From Helichrysum umbraculigerum (lineage: Eukaryota > Streptophyta > Magnoliopsida > Asterales > Asteraceae): 64,000 bases of DNA. Positions 9,082 to 18,575 of this stretch are shown piece after piece. The stretch lies in the NCBI GenBank assembly GCA_949592205.1, contig CATIUR010000011.1, positions 4,340,001-4,404,000 on the forward strand. The letters are read 5' to 3'. The position numbers were made by a program, and so were the translations under genes. A model generated the notes under the pieces. That model ran no database searches. It was not told the origin of the DNA and saw only the letters and a program-made list of their open reading frames with translations. Numbering within the stretch: position 1 is the stretch's first letter; the number at the start of each line of letters is the position of its first letter.

Positions 9082-10182
9082 TTACACATGATAGAGTTTC
9101 AAATGAATGGCATTCCAGGATCTTGGAAGCAGTTCTCCATCCATATTGGCCAACCAGTATGCCCCATTTCCAGCATCCGAATCTATCAAGTATGGACCTT
9201 CCCATTTTGGCGCTAGTTTTCCTTCCACTGGATTCTTAATATTTTGAAATACTTTCCTTAATACCAAATCTCCTACTCGAAACCTTCTTATCCTGACATT
9301 TTTGATGTAGGATCTTGAAATCCTTTGTTGGTATGCCGCAATCCTGAATTTAGCACGATCCCTTAACTCATCCACAGTGTCCAGATCCTGAATCAATGCT
9401 TCCTTGTTTGCTTCCAAAGTCTGCATCCGGGATCTTGCCGTTGGGATCACCATTTCCGTTGGGATCATTGCTTCAGATCCAAACACCAAAGCAAAAGGAG
9501 TTTGCTTAGTTTCCTCCTTCTCCATGGTCCTATCAGCCCACAAAACAAAAGGCAATTCTTCAGCCCATCTTCCTTTCTTAGCATCCAGCCTTATCTTAAG
9601 ATTATTGATAATGATCTTGTTGCTAGACTCCGCTTGCCCATTGTCTTGAGGATGGACTGGTGTTGAAGTTATCATTTTGATTCCCCAACTTTCACACAAC
9701 TTAGTTGTTCTTCTTCCAATAAACTGAGATCCATTGTCGTATACTATTTCTGCCGGGATCCCAAACCTTGTGAGGATATTTCTCTTGATGAATGAGATAA
9801 CATCCTTTTCCTTCACTTGAACAAATGCTTCAGCTTCAATCCATTTTGAGAAATAATCCGTCATTGCAAGCATAAACACTTTTCCTCCTGGAGCAACAGG
9901 TAGTTTTCCAACAATATCCATTTCCCATTTCATAAACGGCCATGGTGAGATAATTGGATGCATCGGTTCTGCTGGTTGATGATGGATGTTCCCGTGTCTT
10001 TGACAAGCATCACATTTGCGAGCAAAATCCATGGAATCCTTCTTCATTGTAGGCCAGAAGTATCCTATCCTTAAAGCTTTTGAAAATAACGCTCTGCCCC
10101 CAGAATGATTCCCACAATCACCTTCATGTATATCCTTAAGAACTGCTTTTGCTTCAGGATCCTCAAGGCATCGCAATGATGG
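9082..10182 (-). CDS. Tat pol: integrase
   Basis: The segment starts after an in-frame TGA (10183-10185) and ends HLKLYHV-stop at 9082. It encodes an HHCC-type zinc region (H...H then CDACQRHG), the catalytic core with DIVG, DNGSQF and the downstream E of the D-D-E triad, then a C-terminal domain with GDLVLRK and KWEGPY. Integrase joins element cDNA to the chromosome. It is in the same frame as RT-RNase H and protease, so all were one polyprotein. The TGA is consistent with a CGA-to-TGA change in the common LARPSL context. No chromodomain is seen, as expected for non-chromovirus Tat elements. Confidence 0.9.
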   Translation of the reverse strand, partial: PSLRCLEDPEAKAVLKDIHEGDCGNHSGGRALFSKALRIGYFWPTMKKDSMDFARKCDACQRHGNIHHQPAEPMHPIISPWPFMKWEMDIVGKLPVAPGGKVFMLAMTDYFSKWIEAEAFVQVKEKDVISFIKRNILTRFGIPAEIVYDNGSQFIGRRTTKLCESWGIKMITSTPVHPQDNGQAESSNKIIINNLKIRLDAKKGRWAEELPFVLWADRTMEKEETKQTPFALVFGSEAMIPTEMVIPTARSRMQTLEANKEALIQDLDTVDELRDRAKFRIAAYQQRISRSYIKNVRIRRFRVGDLVLRKVFQNIKNPVEGKLAPKWEGPYLIDSDAGNGAYWLANMDGELLPRSWNAIHLKLYHV

Positions 10183-10287
10183 TCATGCAAGTGATTTTTT
10201 ATACAATATACCATTTTCAATAGTAAAACGAGATACCTTTAACTTGAAAGCTTTGGGATTGTTTTCATCCTTAGGGATCATATCATG

Positions 10288-12411
10288 TTATAAATATTCC
10301 ATGATTGGTTGCATCCATGATCCTGACTTGCCCCCAGAACCTGATGCATTCAAATTATCTCCAGACTGAGGATCCTCAACATCACAAATTTGATCTTCGT
10401 TAAGATCCTTATCAGCGATGGCAGGTGCTGCAATATGTATAATTGGTATTTTGACATCCGGTGGGATCCTCAAGCTTGACCCCAGATTTGCCAAAGCATC
10501 CGCTTCAGTATTATCCTCACGTGGTACCTGTTGGATGTCGAAGATCTCGAAGCTACCTGCAAGATCCTTAACAATCTTCAAATACGCAGCTAATCTATCT
10601 ACTTTTACAGTATAAGATCCATTATAATGATTAGCAATCAACAATGAGTCAACATACACGTTCAAGTATTTTATTCCAATATCCTTAGCTAATTGTAATC
10701 CCGCAATTAATTCTTCATATTCTGCCTCATTATTTGTAGCTTGGAATTCACATCTTATGGCTTGAGGCATAATATCACGTTGAGGTGACTTTAATACAAT
10801 TCCTAATCTAGTTCCTTTTATATTAGAAGCACCATCAGTGTATAATGTCCATCTTTCACTTATTTGGTATAGTTTTTGTACTTCTAAATCTACTTCATTT
10901 TGAAGATCACTAGTAAAGTCAGCAATAAAATCTGCTGGGGCTTGAGATTTAATTGCGTTCCTAGGTTCGTAGATCAGATTATAAGCACTTAATTTTACTG
11001 ACCATTTAGCTAAACGTCCTGACATTTCTGGTTTTCTCAAAACGTTTTTAATAGGGTAATTAGTTCTTACATGTATGGGGTGTGTCTCAAAATAATGCCT
11101 AAGTTTGGTTGATGCCATGACTAATGATAGTATAAGTTTTTCAAGATGATAATACCTGGTTTCAGCATCTAATAGGCTTTTACTTACATAGTAAACAGGA
11201 TGTTGTTGTCCTTCATGATCCTTCCCGAGCACTGCACTTACGGCACTTCGGGATACTGACAAATAGAGAAACAGTGGTTCCCCATTCTCAGTCTTCATCA
11301 ATAAAGGAGCTATTGACAAGTAATCCTTTAATTCTTGAAACGTAGCTTCATGCTTTTCTCCCCATTCGAACTTCTTATTCTTCTTTAGGATATCATAAAA
11401 TTCCTTGCATCTGTCTGAGGATCTCGAGATAAAACTGTTCAGAGCTGCTATCCTTCCCGTTAATCTTTGTATATCCTTTGGACTTGATGGAGACTTTAGA
11501 TTGAGAATAGCTTTGATTTGCTCTGGACTAGCTTCTATTCCCCTCTTGGTCACCATATATCCCAAGAACTTTCCTGCCCCCACTCCAAAGTGGCATTTTG
11601 CAGGATTGAGCTTCATGTTGTAGTGATCCAAAATGTCAAAGGCCACCTTGAGATCCTGAAGATGATCCTCAGTTTTCTTTGACTTCACTACCATGTCGTC
11701 AATGTATACTTCCATTGTGCTTCCCAATTGTTCTTTGAACATCATATTGACTAGCCTTTGATACGTTGCACCTGCATTTTTAAGACTAAAAGGCATAGCA
11801 ATATAACAATATATACCTGTGGGGGTTATGAAGGCTGTGTCTTCCTGATCTGAAGGTTCCATCTGAATTTGTTGAAATCCTGATGAAGCATCCATGAAGG
11901 TTAGGATCTCATGCCCAGCTGTAGCATCCACCATTGAATCTATATGAGGCAATGGGAAAGGATCCTTCGGGCAGGCTTTATTGAGATCCGTATAGTCCAC
12001 GCATACTCTCCATTTCCCATTCTTCTTTTGTACCACCACCACGTTTGCCAACCATCTTGGAAACTTTACTTCCCTTATCATGCCAGTAGCAAGTAATCTT
12101 TCAACATCTGCCTGGATAATAGCATTCCTTTTCGGCGTAAATTTCCTTCTCTTTTGTTGAACTGGCCTGAAACTATTATCAATTCCAAGTTTATGAGTTA
12201 TAATATCCTTAGAGATACCTGTCATATCTTCTGGCTTCCAGGCAAAAGTTGACTTCCTCCGATTCAAGAATTTGATCAGATCCCGTTCAAGATCCTCTAG
12301 GACGCTTGACCCTATAAGCACCTTTTCTTCAGGATCCTTTGAGGTAAGCGGCACTTCTTTGACGTCCTGCTCCTTTGCATCCAGGACATCCATTGCCTTG
12401 TTCTTTAATTG
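10288..12411 (-). CDS. Tat pol: reverse transcriptase and RNase H
   Basis: About 700 residues lacking internal stops. RT motifs in order include RVCVDYTDLNKA, the palm start LPHIDSMVDA, and the catalytic YIDDMVVKS (F/Y-x-DD). A connection/RNase H region (WTLYTDGAS with catalytic D, then NNEAEYEELI and YVDSLL) follows, plus a second RNase H-like stretch NTEADALANLG. These copy element RNA into DNA and degrade the template. Bounded by TAG 12412-12414 upstream and TAA 10288-10290 downstream, both in frame with protease and integrase, so the two stops break an ancestral single polyprotein. Confidence 0.92.
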   Translation of the reverse strand, partial: QLKNKAMDVLDAKEQDVKEVPLTSKDPEEKVLIGSSVLEDLERDLIKFLNRRKSTFAWKPEDMTGISKDIITHKLGIDNSFRPVQQKRRKFTPKRNAIIQADVERLLATGMIREVKFPRWLANVVVVQKKNGKWRVCVDYTDLNKACPKDPFPLPHIDSMVDATAGHEILTFMDASSGFQQIQMEPSDQEDTAFITPTGIYCYIAMPFSLKNAGATYQRLVNMMFKEQLGSTMEVYIDDMVVKSKKTEDHLQDLKVAFDILDHYNMKLNPAKCHFGVGAGKFLGYMVTKRGIEASPEQIKAILNLKSPSSPKDIQRLTGRIAALNSFISRSSDRCKEFYDILKKNKKFEWGEKHEATFQELKDYLSIAPLLMKTENGEPLFLYLSVSRSAVSAVLGKDHEGQQHPVYYVSKSLLDAETRYYHLEKLILSLVMASTKLRHYFETHPIHVRTNYPIKNVLRKPEMSGRLAKWSVKLSAYNLIYEPRNAIKSQAPADFIADFTSDLQNEVDLEVQKLYQISERWTLYTDGASNIKGTRLGIVLKSPQRDIMPQAIRCEFQATNNEAEYEELIAGLQLAKDIGIKYLNVYVDSLLIANHYNGSYTVKVDRLAAYLKIVKDLAGSFEIFDIQQVPREDNTEADALANLGSSLRIPPDVKIPIIHIAAPAIADKDLNEDQICDVEDPQSGDNLNASGSGGKSGSWMQPIMEYL

Positions 12412-13668
12412 CTATGCTGACGGAGGCTTGGTAGTAGACTTCATTGAGGTTGTATAACAGTCCTTTGCTTCTTGTTGGTCACTGCTGATCTTGACCACTC
12501 CCCATGGAGTTGGTAACTTGACGCATTGATGATATGTTGAGGGTACTGCTTTCATATCGTGCAACCAGGGTCTCCCTAGGATAATGTTATAGCTTGACAA
12601 ACAATCCATAACACATAATTTCTGAATAGAGTTTACCCCTTCAATGTAAATCGGCAACTTGATATCACCAACTGTATTCTTTGCTTCCCCGCTGAATCCT
12701 ACCAACACAGTGGATCTTGAAGTGATCTCTGATTCTGGAATACCCATCCTCTTCAAAGTTACTAGACGGATGATGTTGACTGAACTTCCTCCATCGATCA
12801 GGATCCTTCGCACGAAATGGTTGGCAACATAGAGAGTAATAACCAAACCATCGTGATGAGGATCCTGAACATCTTCCAGATCATCCTCATCAAATGCAAT
12901 GATCCTCTCATCTTTCTTCATGGAAGTCCTCGTAGGATTATAGGGTTTATCTGACTTGGACTCCCTCGCATGTCTCTTTGCTGCGGAATAAGAAGTACCA
13001 CATATATCAGAGCCACCAGAAATAAAATTGATTACCTTAGCGTCTGAAGGTGGGGATCCTGCTCTAGTGAGGATCCTGCGATTATCCTGAGACTCAGGAT
13101 CCTGAATTCTATCATGATCCTTCGCGTGATCCTTCTTTTTCCCAAGCAGATCCTTCAAGTATCCTTTGTTGAGTAGATGATTGATCTCTTTGCGGAGAGA
13201 TATGCAATTCTTAGTTACGTGGCCAAAATCCTCATGGTAGGCACACCACTTAGATTTGTCCTTCCATGCATAAGGTTTGTCATTCTTCTTTGGCCATCTT
13301 GCTTTGTCTCCTAGATCCTGCATGGCACACAATATATCTGTTGTATCCACAGAAAAATTGTAATCAGTTATTTTAGGATATTCTTCGTCGTCTTCATCAA
13401 CAGCATTCACGCGACGATCCTCATTTCTGGAATAAGGTTTGTTCCTGTTTGATCTGAATGAGGACGAGTCTGATTTCCTGTTGGGTCTATCATATGCTGA
13501 TTGAGTATCCATTCTCTTCTGTATCATTGCGTCCTCTTCCAATCTGATGAACCTCAAAGCTCTATTTCTGACTTCATCAAGGTTCCTGCAAAGATTCATA
13601 ACAAGATCCTCATAAAATGGGGAATCCCTTTTGATCCCCATTTTAAAGGCTTGGACAGCAGTAGGCAT
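12412..13668 (-). CDS. Tat gag C-terminus and aspartic protease
   Basis: The first part is the end of Gag with a CCHC-like CAYHEDFGHVTKNC zinc knuckle. It is followed by a pepsin-like retroviral protease with the active-site ILIDGGSSVNII (DGG in place of the usual DTG/DSG, typical of Tat and related plant gypsy elements) and the conserved IILGRPWL motif near the end. The protease matures the polyprotein. The frame is open and ends in TAG 12412-12414 that directly separates it from RT in the same frame. The gag portion upstream has shifted frame at about 13670. Confidence 0.88.
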   Translation of the reverse strand: MPTAVQAFKMGIKRDSPFYEDLVMNLCRNLDEVRNRALRFIRLEEDAMIQKRMDTQSAYDRPNRKSDSSSFRSNRNKPYSRNEDRRVNAVDEDDEEYPKITDYNFSVDTTDILCAMQDLGDKARWPKKNDKPYAWKDKSKWCAYHEDFGHVTKNCISLRKEINHLLNKGYLKDLLGKKKDHAKDHDRIQDPESQDNRRILTRAGSPPSDAKVINFISGGSDICGTSYSAAKRHARESKSDKPYNPTRTSMKKDERIIAFDEDDLEDVQDPHHDGLVITLYVANHFVRRILIDGGSSVNIIRLVTLKRMGIPESEITSRSTVLVGFSGEAKNTVGDIKLPIYIEGVNSIQKLCVMDCLSSYNIILGRPWLHDMKAVPSTYHQCVKLPTPWGVVKISSDQQEAKDCYTTSMKSTTKPPSA

Positions 13669-14731
13669 ATCTTAGGAATGTTTAAGGATTCCCTCCCGAA
13701 TCTCCCTACAAAATCTCGAAGAGACTCATTAGCTCTTTGGACAATTCTATATAAATCAGTAGTTAATTTTTCAAATGTCCTACTGCAAGAGAATTGATTA
13801 TTAAATAAATTAACCAAATGAGCAAACGAAGTAATAGAGTAAGGAGGGACGTTCAATAGCCATTTTAGTGCGGATCCTGTGAGAGTAGAGCCAAAGCCTT
13901 CTCTTTAAGATCAGAGGGAATTGGAATGATTTCCATCCTTTCCCTGTATTGCGCAATGTGCTCCTCAGGATCCGTTGTCCCATCATACAACTTCATATTG
14001 GGTGTTTGAAACCTCTTCGGGATCTCAGCATCACAAATAGGTGGTGCAAATCTCGAAATCCTATGCGCTGTTGGAGCAACTTACGAAATTAGTTACACAA
14101 CCCCGGGGACGCTTGATATCATATCCTTTAGCTTCTGTATTTCTCTCGCCATTATAGGGCTAACTCCAGGATCCTGAAAATTGTTAGTCCCAACAGTATT
14201 ATTAGAAGTAAAATTATTAAACATGTTGCTACCGTCAGGAGTCCTGTATGAGGATCCTGGATTAGATTGTTGACCCCTTGATGTAGAAACTCCTGTAGCA
14301 TAAATTGGATCTGGGATCCTAGCGCTCCCCTGCATGGACACGAAGTCTCCTTGGTGCTCCATGGATGGAGGAGTGCTAAAATCAAGGATCCTGCTTCGGA
14401 TAGGAGTAGTGACTTGAGAGGCGGGGACGCTGTTCCTAGCCCTCATGTCCTCCACGTCCTTTCTCAGGATCTCGTTGCTCTTCTCCATTCGTTGGAGCTG
14501 ATCTTTCACCTGCGTAAACATAGACACAATATCCCGGTTAGCAATCATAACAGGGTCTGGATCCGAAAAGAATCCAGTCCCCAAAGAAGTGGATCCAGCC
14601 GAAGATAGCCTTTGGTAGACATTTTGCGGCTGTTGTTGGGATGATGTGAGAGGTGAAGCAGGTGGAAGAGTGGTTCTAGCAGATGATGATGATGGCACGG
14701 TGGATGATGTATATCGTCCTTGGCTCGACAT
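13596..14731 (-). pseudogene. Tat gag N-terminal and capsid-like region, broken
   Basis: The probable start is the ATG at 14731-14729 (MSSQGRY...), 75 nt after the primer site. The first block to 14093 is serine-rich then a coiled coil. Two in-frame stops lie near 14093 and 14077, then FAPPICDAEIP and the retrotransposon gag domain (GFGSTL...ALKWL..., LVNLFNNQFSCSRTFEK, DLYRIVQRANESLRDF) continue to about 13670, where a frameshift moves into the downstream protease frame. The reading frame before 14731 toward 14854 is LTR and primer site, not protein. Confidence 0.8.
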
Positions 14732-14805
14732 TTTTGATAAAAATCTTTGGAAAAGATGACTCAACAAGGATCTTAACAAAAGTTTGATTAAGCAAAACAC
14801 CAATT

Positions 14806-14823
14806 GCCCCACGGTGGGCGCCA
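14806..14823 (-). other. Primer-binding site of Tat element
   Basis: Minus strand TGGCGCCCACCGTGGGGC, beginning with TGG (complement of tRNA CCA), 3 nt from the LTR end at 14827. This form is common in Tat-type elements. The primer is probably a tRNA-Arg, which I have not verified. Confidence 0.8.
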
Positions 14824-14826
14824 AAT

Positions 14827-15725
14827 TGTTTTGGTCAAAAATTACTAAAAGCAATTAAGTGATCAAAATTAGTTTGTGAGGCCAGGTGTAAAAATTACTA
14901 TCAAGACAATTACGCCTTTACACGATTGTCTCTATTCGTAAGTCAATATTTTGTGTTAAAAAGATTGATTTAATCCGTGGATCCTTGTTGAACAAACGAG
15001 TTAATATCAAAAGTTAAGAGCAGATTAAGGATAATTGCTATTTGATAATAGAAATGTAAGTAAAATGTAATTAAAGCAAAATTAATGACGAATAAGCAAA
15101 AAACGACACGATGATATACGAGGAAAGCCTTTGATCAAGGTTGATCGCCGGCACAAAACCTCGGGAAGGATCAAACGATCCTTGCCTTTGTAAATCTTAT
15201 TAAAATAAAAGTGATGAATTACAAAGTAAGAGCACAAGGATGATCGGCTAAGTGAATGTGTGTGAATTAAGCTAAGTGTTGATGAAATAATCGTAAAATG
15301 GAGTAATAGCAGAGTGTTTTTGTGATTTGCAGGTGTGAGTAGTGAAAAAACGTTAACCTAATCGATCACCCAAGCCCCGTTTAAATACTAAGAGCGTATA
15401 ACAATATTTCCGAAATATCAGGGATCCTCCGAGGAATCACGTAAACCACCAATGTCTCTTTTGATTCTATTCCGCACGTGCATAAGACTTTGTCTTCTCC
15501 TAATCGTATCAGAAGCTCTTCATATAATCCGGAGCATATCTCATTAACGCGTTTCTCCTAAGACATGGTCAAGACTTAAGAAAAATAAACACGTTAATTG
15601 GCTCATGATCCTGAAGTAATACAGGTTCAAGATCCTGAGCTATGTGTATTCCAGAATAATTTAGGATCCTCACTAAAGGATCCTCCAGGTTCAGTATCCT
15701 GCATGATTATGTTAAATAAATATAT
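14827..15725 (-). repeat. 5' LTR of Tat element, inner part
   Basis: Matches 4671-5580 up to AAATAAA-TATAT, where the Athila-like element interrupts it. The outer continuation is 61421-61563. TATAT (15721-15725) is the left copy of the target duplication. Confidence 0.9.
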
Positions 15726-15780
15726 TGATAAGCATCAAATATATAGTATATTTATAGTAATTTATCCCTATATTTTTATA

Positions 15781-15977
15781 CTCCCTCCGTCCCAAAATTA
15801 TTGTCCACCAACAAAAAGCACGTAGTTTAATAAAAGTGGGACCACAATACCTTTCAACCACTCAAATGGAATCTTCACCCACTAAAGTCTCTTCCTATTG
15901 GTTGAAATGAGAAGTGGACAATAATTTTGGGACATCCAAAAAAGGAAAGGTGGACTATTATTTTGGGACGGAGGTAG
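15781..15977. mobile_element. Stowaway/mariner-like MITE (197 bp)
   Basis: Terminal inverted repeat CTCCCTCCGTCCCAAAAT at the left and its near complement ending GGGACGGAGGTAG at the right, flanked by TA (15779-15780, 15978-15979). No coding capacity. The right LTR copy (about 59927) lacks it and shows the single TA empty site, proving insertion after the host element had integrated. Confidence 0.9.
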
Positions 15978-16189
15978 TACATTTTAGTACATTTCTATTG
16001 TTTTAGATACTTAATTGGTTTATATTTGCAGAAATGTATTTTAATTGAAGAAAGAAGAAAAAGGAACGAGAAAAGGACAAAAACTGAAGAAAAAGAAGCA
16101 TTTGAAGACAAGAAGCCTTAAACTATGAAGAATTGAGAACTAAAAGTGAAAATATGAAGAACGGGCCACTAGTACAAATTTTGGCTTTG

Positions 16190-17533
16190 GTCACACCTAA
16201 AAAGTGTGACGATATGCATACGGTCACGCATGTTTTTCAACGTGTGTGTGACTAAAGGTGCCGCGACCATAGGGTGCATACGGCTACACTAAATGGTTAG
16301 TGGCCGTATCCATTTAAAAAGAGTGACCAAAACCATAAAATGTGTGACCATATGCTCTTTAAAATCAAGTAAAGGTGTATTATGTGTGACTATTGTTCAT
16401 CCAATGGTCACTTGAAGTTTATGTTTGTGTGGCGTTTTGTAACGTTTAGTCACACAACGAGTGTTATTATTTTTGGAATTGGTCACATAAATTTAAGCCA
16501 GAAGTGGCCATAGGTGTTAAAAAGTGAGACCATATGGTATTTAAATCTAGTAAACGTGGATTTTGTGTGACTATTGTGCATCCAATGGCCACTTGAATTC
16601 TATGTTTGTGTGGCGTTATGTAACATTTAGTCACACAACGAGTGTTTTTTTTTTTGATTTGGTCACATAAAATGAAGCCAAAAGTGGCCATAGGTGTTAA
16701 TAAGCGTGACCAAATGCTCCTTAAAGCCAAGTAAACGTGGATTTTGTGTGGCGATTGTGCCTCCAATGGCCACTTGAATTCTATGTTTGTGTGGCGTTAT
16801 GTAACATTTAGTCACACAACGAGTGCTTTTCTTTGGGATTTGGTCACACAAAAGTAAGCCAAAAGTGGCCATAGGTATTCATATGTGTGACCAAATTCTC
16901 TTTAAAGTCACGTAAACCTGTATTTTGTGTGATTATTGTTAATTCAATGGCCACTCGAATTTTATGTTTGCGTGACGTTTGATATCATTTAGTCACATAA
17001 CAAGTGTTTTATTTTTGGATTTGGTCACATATATAGAATATAACCTAATGTGGCCATAGGTGTTAATATGTGTGACCATATGATCTTTAAAGTCACGTAA
17101 ACCTGTATTTTGTGTGACTATTGTTAATCCAATGGCTACTTGAATTTTATGTTTGCGTGACGTTTGGTATCATTTAGTCACACAACAAGTGTTTTATTTT
17201 TGGATTTGGTCACATATATAGAATAAAACCAAATGTGGCCATAGGTGTTAATATGTGTGTCCATATGATCTTTAAAGTCACGTGAACCTGTTTTTTGTGT
17301 GACTATTGTTCATCCAATGGCCACATGAATATTTTTTTTGTGTGACGTTTGGTATCATTTAGTCACACAACGAGTGTTTTATTTTTGGATTTGGTCACAT
17401 ATATAGAATATAACCTAATGTGGCCATAGGTGTTAATATGTGTGACCATATGATCTTTAAAGTCACGTAAACCTGTATTTTGTGTGACTATTGTTAATCC
17501 AATGGCCACTTTAATTTTATGTTTGCGTGACGT
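16190..17533. repeat. Left subterminal repeats of CACTA element
   Basis: About six to seven direct units of 180-187 bp, each with AGTCACACAACGAGTG, TTTGGTCACAT, TGTGGCCATAGG, GTGTGACCATATG and GTGTGACTATTG. The recurring core is GTCACA/TGTGAC. In characterised Spm elements the TNPA protein binds short subterminal repeats; here the binding word would be a GTCACA-type motif, by inference. The SIRE element splits the array at 17533/32158. Confidence 0.85.
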
Positions 17534-18114
17534 TGTTGGGACATAGATTGTGACAACAGATCTAGCTTGAAATAGGACTAGTGTAATTATTATTGTGTTT
17601 GTATATTGGTTTGGATTTGTAAAAGAATATTTGTTTTGTTAGTAATATTCGTTAAACATATTATTTTGTTAAAGTTAGACGAATAATTAAATACGAAATA
17701 AATATATACGTTTGATGCGAGTCGAGTTCTCAAGTCGCTGCGAGTTGAGCAGCGAGATGAGAACTGAACTCGTGGACACTGATAGGCATAACGAGCCGAA
17801 GCATAATGGGCTTGGGCTTGCAAAACGAGTCGAGTCAACTCGCAGGCCCAGCGGCAGCGAGTTGAGACGACATATTTAATGTTTTTCAATCGTGAAAAAC
17901 TTAACACTTTTGATACTTTTACATTCTGCGATTCCAGCAAACCAGAGAAAACATAACCTACGACTAGGTTTTGACGATTTATCGTTTAAAGCTAAGTCTT
18001 ACAAAATGCAATACGAACATATTCGTTGTTAGTAAGATAACACCGTATTGAGGTATTCCGCACCTTAATACTACAGATAACGAAGTTATCGATCCTAAAA
18101 CTAGGGGACTTACA
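17534..18114 (+). repeat. Left (5') LTR of SIRE element
   Basis: TGTTGGGACATAG...GGGGACTTACA. A TATATA (17703-17708) lies 17 bp before a nested stem-loop (17725-17765), so if transcription begins about 25-30 bp downstream the RNA would start at or inside that stem. GCGAGTYGA words are frequent. The four differences from the right LTR are two transitions and two transversions. Confidence 0.95.
17725..17765 (+). other. Rod-like stem-loop just downstream of LTR TATA box
   Basis: AGTTCTCA, then AG, TCGCTGC, loop GAGTTGA, GCAGCGA, GA, TGAGAACT: 8 bp, a symmetric 2x2 internal loop, 7 bp and a 7-nt loop. The right LTR has the identical structure at 31768-31808. Position relative to the TATA box makes a cap-proximal RNA structure possible. 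Confidence 0.75.
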
Positions 18115-18116
18115 TC

Positions 18117-18128
18117 TGGTATCAGAGC
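18117..18128 (+). other. Primer-binding site, initiator tRNA-Met
   Basis: TGGTATCAGAGC two bases after the LTR end, complementary to the 3' end of initiator tRNA-Met, standard for plant copia elements. Unlike the element at 1-2314 it is not extended into the tRNA body. Confidence 0.93.
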
Positions 18129-18575
18129 TTTCGGGCTAAATACGAGTGTGTTCATAAGTTTTAGTGTTATTGCGTTTTTGATTCGGGTCGTTTTTACGTG
18201 CATTCTTGCAATACTAACGATCAAAATCATTCTCTGGACATTTTAGGGTTTGTTTACAGCCGAAATTTTAAGTTTCAGTCGTAAAAATACCTTAAAAATT
18301 CGTTTTCGGGTTTAACAGCCGTTTCGCGAGTCGAGATTAGGGTTCCAGCGTCGCCTGCGAACCGAGTTGAACTAGCGAGTCGAACTGAGGCTTGCGAGTC
18401 GAACCAAGATCCCTCGCGAATCGACATCACTTGCGAATCGACATCTTTTAGCAATCCGAACTGAGGCTTGCGAATCGACGGGATTCTGCGAGTCGAGCTG
18501 AGATTGCGAGTTGAGCTGAGTCTTGCGAGTCGAGTTTTCTGAATTCGCTGAAACAGTTTAAATTTATGTTTTAAG

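Noticed and set aside
16467..16872. Minus-strand frames with repeated histidine-rich segments
   Set aside because: They are translations of CACTA subterminal repeats; the same applies to the 84-residue frames at 53514-54608.
17590..17940. Minus-strand 116-residue frame, duplicated at 31633-31983
   Set aside because: It lies wholly within the SIRE LTRs and is antisense to them. Duplication reflects the LTR pair.
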